A stretch of 11,656 nt of DNA from Candidatus Nitrosopumilus sp. (GTDB lineage Archaea > Thermoproteota > Nitrososphaeria > Nitrososphaerales > Nitrosopumilaceae): contig JAOTSS010000057.1 of the NCBI GenBank assembly GCA_029864805.1, positions 1-11,656 of the forward strand, in the 5' to 3' direction. The position numbers and the translations under genes are program-made. Shown here piece after piece: positions 5,938-11,656 of this stretch. The notes beneath the pieces are model-generated. The model searched no databases and was not told the DNA's origin. It saw nothing but the letters and a program-made list of their open reading frames with translations. The stretch's first letter is position 1; each line of letters starts with the position of its first letter.

Positions 5938-8900
5938 TTATTTGGAAGGTTTTTGTCTAATGATGAAGATAAACAGTATTCCGATCGCAACCCCAATGGT
6001 TACACCAAATGCAATACCTGTACTAAAGGAGGAATCAGATTCTAGAAATGAATTAGGTTTTTTCTCAATTGGAATTTTAATTTCAGAGATTTTTACAGGT
6101 AATGTTGCATTTTCTTCTTTCATGTCAGAAATTATAGACTCAGGGTAGATTTTCTCATCATATGATATTGTTTCAGCAAAAATATTTGTAAATTTAGCTG
6201 CAAGTGTAATTGGTTCAGTTGTTGAATTTCCACCAAACAATGTTGAATGAGTCAAAAGTGTGTAAGTACCTGTTTGATTTATTGGGATGTGAATAACAGT
6301 TGAAGTGTTATCTTTATTTTTTACGGGAAAAAATCCTCCACCTTGACTGAATAGAGAATTACCCAACCAATCAAGAGAAGGCCACTTTAGAAAATGACCA
6401 AATACACCTGAAGGGACATTGGTTTGTATTATTTTTCCGGACGGATCCATTACAAATACTGCAAGATTTGTATCATCACTAATCCAAGATAGTTCAAGAG
6501 CTCCAGAATTTATTGATTCATTTTGAATATCAAAATAATATTGTCTCCAGTCACCTGCCATGTATCGATTAACCATATCAAATGCACCTTTTGTGTATCC
6601 ATTTCCATAAAGTATGTCTTCACTTTGTTTTCCTTGAATCAATAATGTTGTCTCATTTTCAGTTATGGGTTGTTTCATCACAAAAGACACTGGAGCGTTA
6701 ACAGTATGTCTGTCACTTTCAAAAGTTAAAAATCCTTGATAGACACCTGTTTGTAAATCATTTGGAGTAACTAAAGTAACATCAAGAGTAGCAATTTCTT
6801 TTGCTGGAACAGATATTGTTCTAGATTCAGGCCATAACAATGACCAATCATCCTTTTGGTAATAACTAGTAGAAATAGTATAATCCATAGAAGTTGAATT
6901 TTGTTTTGTGTCACCTAACCAGTATGAATATCGTGTAGGTACGGGATAAACTCCAATTAATGGAACGCCATCAAACTTTTCATTAGGTTCTGAAACTCTT
7001 AATTCTTGAACTGTTCCCCATGAACCAGCTCTGTTTACCATAGATAATTCATCACTTGCGATTTTTGTATCATTATTGTTATCAAGCCAATCATATAGAT
7101 ACAAAGAAGAAATTTTGAGATCATCGGCATATACACTAGATGTACCATTCATGAAATCACTAAATGGAAAATGGACATTTACTATCATTAGTGATGACTC
7201 ATCAGGAATTGGGTTTTGTTCATTAAAAAAACCACCAGTTGTTTCAGGATTAGTAATATGAGATAGTTTGACATAGTTTGGAATGAATGCATCAGTTTTA
7301 TTTAAAATAGAATCTTGTTGCCGCACAATTGTTTTCCCATCAAAGTGGTTTTTTGTGATTAATGATAAAATTTGAGGTTTAACATTAATTGAGAGAGTAT
7401 CATTAGTTGGATTTTCAACTGTAAATGTTGTAGTAGTTCTATCTCCTGGATTTAATTGGCCACCAAACCAACCAGTCATAGGAAGAGGTTTTGAAGGAAG
7501 TGTAAATTTTTCAAATCCAATTCTAGTTGAATTGATGTTTTCAATTGCAGGTTCAAGAATTTTTTTGATGTTATGATATGATGCGTCATTGTACACAATG
7601 AAAACGCCATCATCTCCGTGGACATAATTTAAAGCAGTTTCAACATTTACTAAACCAGAACCTTGAGTGAAAGGATCATTTTGAAGATCAGTAGCAGTTG
7701 ACATTAAGATATTTTTAATCATAAATGGATCATAGTCTCGTGACTCTTGTCTCATTTCATCAATCAAGATTGCGGCGCTACCAGAAACTAATGGTGCGGC
7801 CATACTAGTTCCCCCAAATAATGAAAAAGATTCATCTTTGGAATCTTTTTTGATTTTTAAAACATTTGACGGTGTAAAACCATGAGCCCCAATACTCATT
7901 ATGTCAGGTTTTGGATCTCCAATGGAACCAGGTCCCCTACTTGAAAAGTCAATAACACTATCATGGTGTGTTGTGGTATTCCCAAATCGCGGTTGATCTT
8001 TGAATGGACCGTATCCAACAAATACATTGTTAGTTGTTGCACCAACTGAAATTCCAAATGGCGAGACATTTGGCAATCCAATTGTTCCATAACCATGTCC
8101 AGAATTTCCTGCACTAGATATTATTGTGATACCAGGATAGTCATCATCTAAAGAATGTGGGGTTACAAGAACGGACAGTATCAGCGATAAGACATCCATT
8201 CCTGGTGATGCATTAAAAGAAGGGAAATTTGACACGCCCCAACTATTAGAAATTATGTCGACTTTTGGTTTGCCTGAAAATTTCCAGTTATTATCTTGGT
8301 TTTCAAATCCAGCAGACCACAGCCAACCATAGACAGTATCGTCAAAACACAATGCCTTTACTGGCACAATCTTTGCATCGGGAGCCACGCCGATGATAGA
8401 GTGTTTTTCTGTATTGTTGTAGATATCATATACTTCCTGGCCTCGTGAAGTAATTGATGCTGCACTAGAAGTTCCATGCCCCATAAAATCACTCATCAAA
8501 CCAAAAAAGTTTCCATCAGAATCCAATGCAGGCAACAATGTACCATTAATTGCTTTTAATGAATCATCAATGTCAGTGACATTATTTTTAATTACACCAT
8601 AAACATCAAGAACTTGAGCACCAATGGTTCCTGCACTATAATCATTTTTTCCATCGTTGTTTGAGTCATAGACAAGAAATTCTTTGCCATTTCCCAATAC
8701 AATTGGTTTTTCGTCAGTAAAATCAAAATCATAGTTTGGCTTTTGATCTGGCTTTAGATCAAATCTAGTATAATCTTCCCATGATGTACTAAGATCAGGA
8801 ATCACAGTGTCATATACTCCTGGAATAAATGAATCAACTACTAAAACCGGCACAACTTGAATTTGGGCTAATGGTCCTTGTAATGCACCCTGATAGATTA

Positions 8901-9747
8901 CACCAAGATGATATATTCCACTTTTTGATTTGATATAGTCTCTATTGTTATCCCCAATTTTCATATCTTTATCTAATGTGCCATTGAAAATTGGAGATGA
9001 GCCAATTTGTGGAAAAAATGAATTATAAATTGGAATGTTGCTGCCTTTGCCACCTTGTGACACATCAAGAAAGACTCCATTTCGATTCACATATGCCGAT
9101 GAAGTCATGTCTGGCGGAATTGGTTTACTGTAATTTCTAATTATTTCATTTTCATCTACATATGCAAAGAAAGTTGCGTTTGTTAGAATAATACCCTGTC
9201 CATCAGGATCAAGCATCATAGGATGATTGAGGTTATCTCGTGCAAGTGAATGCTGAATATCAGGATTTGAAAAATCAACTCCGGTATCTACAATTGCAAT
9301 TACAGTGCCATTCCCTGATGCATCATATTTTTTTTTAGCAGCACTTGAACCTGTAATATCACCTATTCTTGAAGAATCTGAAATTATGTCATCTGATAAA
9401 TGAAAATCTAGTTTAGTGTCTTCAATTACATAATAGCCCTGTGAAATAAGACGGGATGCTGATTTTTCAGAAAGAACAGAGACGTAAAAAAAGCCATTAT
9501 CATTTTGGATGCCATATAATGAATTATTTTTTAGAAAATCAACAGCTTGTGTGTTGTGTCCAAAAATTAAATATCGCTTAAAATCATTTTCTGTAAAAAA
9601 ATTAGAATCTATATCTAAGATTTCAGAATCAAATACTATTTGAGGTTGGGATTCATTTAGAATCACATCTCCAGAAGTTAACGCATAGGAATTTGTCAAC
9701 ATAGTTGAAAGAAGTAGGATAGAAAAGAAAATAGCCGCTTTGGGCAT
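5938..9747 (-). CDS. Large secreted, membrane-anchored subtilisin-like serine protease (family S8)
   Basis: Extracellular endopeptidase of 1269 residues. A signal peptide (about 1-22, cleavage near SYA) is followed by a region of about 120 residues that may be a propeptide. The catalytic domain spans about 145-710: Asp154 (AIVDTGVD), His424 (MGHGTSS), oxyanion Asn548 (SAGNSG) and Ser648 (GGTSMAAP), all intact. A 269-residue insert lies between Asp and His, far longer than the roughly 30 residues of subtilisin and in the style of pyrolysin and tripeptidyl peptidase II; it holds a DSNNDGKND calcium-loop motif (361-369). The long C-terminal part (about 710-1230) is all-beta, with an EF-hand-like loop (DNNNDTKIASDE, 889-900) and many N-x-S/T sites. 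A final helix (about 1242-1263) and the basic tail RQKPSK anchor it with the protease outside. It follows the coiled-coil stalk gene by 31 bases and has its own TATA box. The substrate is unknown. Confidence 0.93.
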   Translation of the reverse strand: MPKAAIFFSILLLSTMLTNSYALTSGDVILNESQPQIVFDSEILDIDSNFFTENDFKRYLIFGHNTQAVDFLKNNSLYGIQNDNGFFYVSVLSEKSASRLISQGYYVIEDTKLDFHLSDDIISDSSRIGDITGSSAAKKKYDASGNGTVIAIVDTGVDFSNPDIQHSLARDNLNHPMMLDPDGQGIILTNATFFAYVDENEIIRNYSKPIPPDMTSSAYVNRNGVFLDVSQGGKGSNIPIYNSFFPQIGSSPIFNGTLDKDMKIGDNNRDYIKSKSGIYHLGVIYQGALQGPLAQIQVVPVLVVDSFIPGVYDTVIPDLSTSWEDYTRFDLKPDQKPNYDFDFTDEKPIVLGNGKEFLVYDSNNDGKNDYSAGTIGAQVLDVYGVIKNNVTDIDDSLKAINGTLLPALDSDGNFFGLMSDFMGHGTSSAASITSRGQEVYDIYNNTEKHSIIGVAPDAKIVPVKALCFDDTVYGWLWSAGFENQDNNWKFSGKPKVDIISNSWGVSNFPSFNASPGMDVLSLILSVLVTPHSLDDDYPGITIISSAGNSGHGYGTIGLPNVSPFGISVGATTNNVFVGYGPFKDQPRFGNTTTHHDSVIDFSSRGPGSIGDPKPDIMSIGAHGFTPSNVLKIKKDSKDESFSLFGGTSMAAPLVSGSAAILIDEMRQESRDYDPFMIKNILMSTATDLQNDPFTQGSGLVNVETALNYVHGDDGVFIVYNDASYHNIKKILEPAIENINSTRIGFEKFTLPSKPLPMTGWFGGQLNPGDRTTTTFTVENPTNDTLSINVKPQILSLITKNHFDGKTIVRQQDSILNKTDAFIPNYVKLSHITNPETTGGFFNEQNPIPDESSLMIVNVHFPFSDFMNGTSSVYADDLKISSLYLYDWLDNNNDTKIASDELSMVNRAGSWGTVQELRVSEPNEKFDGVPLIGVYPVPTRYSYWLGDTKQNSTSMDYTISTSYYQKDDWSLLWPESRTISVPAKEIATLDVTLVTPNDLQTGVYQGFLTFESDRHTVNAPVSFVMKQPITENETTLLIQGKQSEDILYGNGYTKGAFDMVNRYMAGDWRQYYFDIQNESINSGALELSWISDDTNLAVFVMDPSGKIIQTNVPSGVFGHFLKWPSLDWLGNSLFSQGGGFFPVKNKDNTSTVIHIPINQTGTYTLLTHSTLFGGNSTTEPITLAAKFTNIFAETISYDEKIYPESIISDMKEENATLPVKISEIKIPIEKKPNSFLESDSSFSTGIAFGVTIGVAIGILFIFIIRQKPSK

Positions 9748-9770
9748 TAGTTAATTTATTTTTCTTGTAT

Positions 9771-9778
9771 TATTATAA
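9771..9778 (-). promoter_or_regulatory. TATA-like box for the subtilase gene
   Basis: The minus strand reads TTATAATA, 24-31 bases before the ATG at 9747 and adjoining the stop codon of the upstream gene (9779-9781). The subtilase can be expressed on its own as well as by read-through. Confidence 0.45.
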
Positions 9779-10750
9779 CTATCTTCGTCTAGTAAGAATT
9801 GCTATTTGTAGTGCAACAATTAACCCAATTGATGCAATTATTGGAAACATTAATGCATTTAGTTGAGAAGAAGCTTCACTGATAAATTTGACAGAAGTTG
9901 AAATTGTTCCAATGTTCTCATCAATCTGAATGCTGGCACGATCTAAAGTAGTGCCGAATCCTGCAATTTCAGATTTGAGGACACCAAGTTCTTCAGATGT
10001 CTCATCCAAAACAGAATTCAGTGTAATTATTTGATCTGATATTCCTCCTAGATCTTGACTTAGAACATTAGTGGCTGCTGAACCATGGGATGTTGTCCCT
10101 TGGCTAAATGCAACAACATGAAATACGTGAGTTCCCTGTTCTCGCGGGGTATAGTCTACAAAGTACAATCCCTGATGAAGTGTCTTAAACGAATTTGATA
10201 AAGGGATGGAGATTCCAGAGGGAAGGTGAACATGAGTGGTTTGTAGTAATTCAGATGGCTCATTTCCAACTAAAAGACCATCACTAGTAATTTGTACAAA
10301 TACCCTGATTGGTTGATCAATTGCAGCAGTTTCAGGTGCAAAGACCAGAGTGTTTATGATTCTTTCAACAGGCACATCAAGCAGTTCTGTTGTAGATGAA
10401 AATTTCACATCAATTTTTTGTGACATCCCATTTTGCTCTGTACTAATAACTTCAACAGTGTATGTTCCATAAGGAAAACTAGTTGATGGTTGTGGCCAAG
10501 TTAATAATCCATAATTAAAAGAGCCATCAGATTTAGTAGTTATTTGATCAAATTTTGCAATTGATTCATCTGGAGCAAAAATTCGTATGATCAAATTTTC
10601 TTCAGGCAATCCTTTTCCATAAACTTGCAGAGTATGTGAAGGAGAGTATACTTTGCTATTTGTAAATAATTCAAGTTCTTCTGAAAACGAATTTGGAATA
10701 TTTACAAATAGTAAAACAATCAAAATAGAAGATATAATTTTAGATCTCAT
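9779..10750 (-). CDS. Secreted beta-sandwich / coiled-coil / membrane-anchored surface protein (possible S-layer stalk)
   Basis: I do not recognise a named family; the architecture is clear. The 323 residues show a signal peptide (about 1-23), then two beta-sandwich-like domains (about 28-118 and 130-228; for example KVYSPSHTLQVYGKGL and PYGTYTVEVIS). A heptad coiled coil (234-300) follows, then a C-terminal helix (about 301-319) ending in the basic tail TRRR. The protein should stand on the outer face of the membrane with its rod next to the bilayer. This is the layout of the Sulfolobus S-layer stalk SlaB. It lies directly downstream of the S-layer gene and upstream of the subtilase, on the same strand. 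An AATATCT motif 27-33 bases before the ATG (10777-10783) is only a weak promoter candidate. The gene is certain, the stalk role is inference, and it could instead be a general adhesin or receptor. Confidence 0.85.
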   Translation of the reverse strand: MRSKIISSILIVLLFVNIPNSFSEELELFTNSKVYSPSHTLQVYGKGLPEENLIIRIFAPDESIAKFDQITTKSDGSFNYGLLTWPQPSTSFPYGTYTVEVISTEQNGMSQKIDVKFSSTTELLDVPVERIINTLVFAPETAAIDQPIRVFVQITSDGLLVGNEPSELLQTTHVHLPSGISIPLSNSFKTLHQGLYFVDYTPREQGTHVFHVVAFSQGTTSHGSAATNVLSQDLGGISDQIITLNSVLDETSEELGVLKSEIAGFGTTLDRASIQIDENIGTISTSVKFISEASSQLNALMFPIIASIGLIVALQIAILTRRR

Positions 10751-10825
10751 TTTAAATTAATTGTTAATTCTCTCCTAGATATTGCTTCTGGAAAAATTGT
10801 CTACAACTTACGTTAAGGAGTATTC

Positions 10826-10841
10826 AAAAAAAAGAAAAAAA
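10826..10841 (-). terminator. T-tract terminator of the S-layer gene
   Basis: The minus strand reads seven T, one C and eight T, starting 21 bases after the S-layer stop codon. Such runs terminate archaeal RNA polymerase without a hairpin. It is the strongest T-tract in the window, as expected behind a very highly expressed gene. Leaky read-through into the stalk gene remains possible. Confidence 0.65.
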
Positions 10842-10862
10842 GGATAATGTGAACTAGTTTTC

Positions 10863-11656
10863 TTACACTACAGTTACTGTTGTGCTAACTGGTGGTGATA
10901 ATGCCGTAGGATTATCAACTGATTCCCATACAAATGCAGTAGCTGTGTAAGTACCACTTTGAGTTGGAATCCATGATAATGCTGGGCTGAATGATTGACC
11001 ACTAGATAGTGAACCTGTAATCCATGCTAATGCGACTGTAACACCGTTACCATCCTGAATCTGTACCAAGTATGCAAATGCTTGATCTCTATCCTGACCA
11101 TTTGCTAAGTCAGCACTGATTTGCACCTGTTGATCAACTGTAACAGTATCTAAACTGTTACCGAATGCGTCAACTATTCTCAAGTTAGCAGCTGGTGCTC
11201 TCTCGAGAGGTGGTACAACAGTACCGATTAGTGAAGTGGCAGTAATGTCGAGTTCATCTGCAGTTGTGTATGGATCAGGTAATGTATTGTCCTCATATTC
11301 TGCAGTGACAGTGTCACCTTCTGCGACTCTGAGTCTGTGACCAGATGATTCGTCAGCAACTGTGAAGAACACAGTACCTTCGAATATTCCGGTTGCCTCA
11401 TTAGTCTCAGTTACAGTAAGGTCAATACCTCCGGCATCGGAGTCAGACCACACGTCAACATCGAAGTTGTTGACTGCTTCTGGATCTAAGTTCATGTCTG
11501 GGTCAATAACTCTTACAACACCTGTTCCGCTTGCTGGATAGCTTGCTTCAAGCCACTGAACTTCACCAATGTTCCATCTGATAAGTGATGAACCGACTAC
11601 AGTTTCATCCTCTGAGAATTCAAAGGAGACAGTAAGTCCGTCATCATCATCAGCTG
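10863..11656 (-). CDS. S-layer protein, C-terminal 263 residues (5' end outside window)
   Basis: The frame is open from the window edge to the TAA at 10865-10863. The Met at 11495 is internal, because 53 sense codons precede it in the same frame and continue the domain. The visible part starts ADDDDGLTVSFEF. It then has the repeat-type domain with GTGVVRVIDPDMNLDPEAV and WSDSDAGG, rich in Asp and other acidic residues, then an Ig/CARDB-like terminal domain (from about VPPLERAPAANLRIVD) ending VSTTVTVV. I recognise this from memory as the Nitrosopumilus-type S-layer protein. There is no C-terminal membrane helix, so this end cannot anchor the lattice. The chain ends in a beta-strand, and no cysteine is seen. 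A strong T-tract follows. Acidic residues fit cation binding, which is known for this S-layer class; the exact residues are not resolved here. Confidence 0.82.
   Translation of the reverse strand, partial: ADDDDGLTVSFEFSEDETVVGSSLIRWNIGEVQWLEASYPASGTGVVRVIDPDMNLDPEAVNNFDVDVWSDSDAGGIDLTVTETNEATGIFEGTVFFTVADESSGHRLRVAEGDTVTAEYEDNTLPDPYTTADELDITATSLIGTVVPPLERAPAANLRIVDAFGNSLDTVTVDQQVQISADLANGQDRDQAFAYLVQIQDGNGVTVALAWITGSLSSGQSFSPALSWIPTQSGTYTATAFVWESVDNPTALSPPVSTTVTVV

Noticed and set aside
7899..8114. A 71-codon minus-strand frame inside the subtilase gene
   Set aside because: It is an alternate frame over the conserved catalytic domain with no independent signals; the main frame is continuous, so no frameshift is implied.
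10863..11495. A complete 210-residue protein starting at the Met at 11495
   Set aside because: The same frame is open for 53 more codons to the window edge and continues the S-layer domain (GTGVVRVIDPDMN spans the Met), so the Met is internal and the gene is partial.
11641..11652. TCA trinucleotide repeat at the window edge
   Set aside because: It encodes the acidic ADDDDG run of the S-layer protein; four units are too few to call a microsatellite.

Overview
The window reads as a stretch of an AT-rich chromosome from an ammonia-oxidising archaeon (Nitrososphaerota/Thaumarchaeota, most like Nitrosopumilus). The evidence is archaeal: TATA-type promoters placed for leaderless transcription, a CPSF-type beta-CASP nuclease, a cupredoxin beside a Rieske/cytochrome b pair with no c-type cytochrome gene, and the C-terminal part of a protein that I recognise from memory as the thaumarchaeal S-layer type. 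No mobile element, CRISPR array or phage gene was seen, and no gap between genes exceeds 300 bases.

Layout, left to right. Bases 1-132 hold the start of a minus-strand 4Fe-4S ferredoxin cut by the window edge. A 70-residue orphan gene (274-486, minus) follows, with its own TATA box and a hairpin plus T-tract terminator. Then come a plus-strand pair, a beta-CASP ribonuclease (600-1865) and an OGG1-type 8-oxoguanine glycosylase (1867-2709) one base apart, a tRNA-Arg(TCT) at 2743-2817, and a small predicted beta-sandwich protein (2858-3208). The next block, on the minus strand (3205-5894), is respiratory complex III: Tat-exported Rieske protein, a fused cytochrome b with extra membrane helices and a Pro/Glu/Lys-rich tail, and a membrane-anchored blue-copper protein likely to carry electrons onward.

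The right half (5938-11656, minus) is a cell-surface block. In transcription order it holds the S-layer protein (5' end outside the window), a 323-residue secreted protein made of beta-sandwich domains, an unbroken heptad coiled coil and a C-terminal membrane helix, and a 1269-residue membrane-anchored subtilase with a 269-residue insert in its catalytic domain. The S-layer part seen here has no membrane anchor, while both neighbours have one at the C terminus. This suggests an S-layer, stalk and protease set resembling Sulfolobus SlaA/SlaB and the Staphylothermus tetrabrachion with its bound subtilase. That link is inference and is the most interesting point of the window.

Regulation looks simple. 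Most first genes have a TATA-like box 24-33 bases before the start codon, implying leaderless mRNAs. Internal genes (cytochrome b, the glycosylase) depend on overlap or near-abutment, with a Shine-Dalgarno-like GGAG visible only for cytochrome b.
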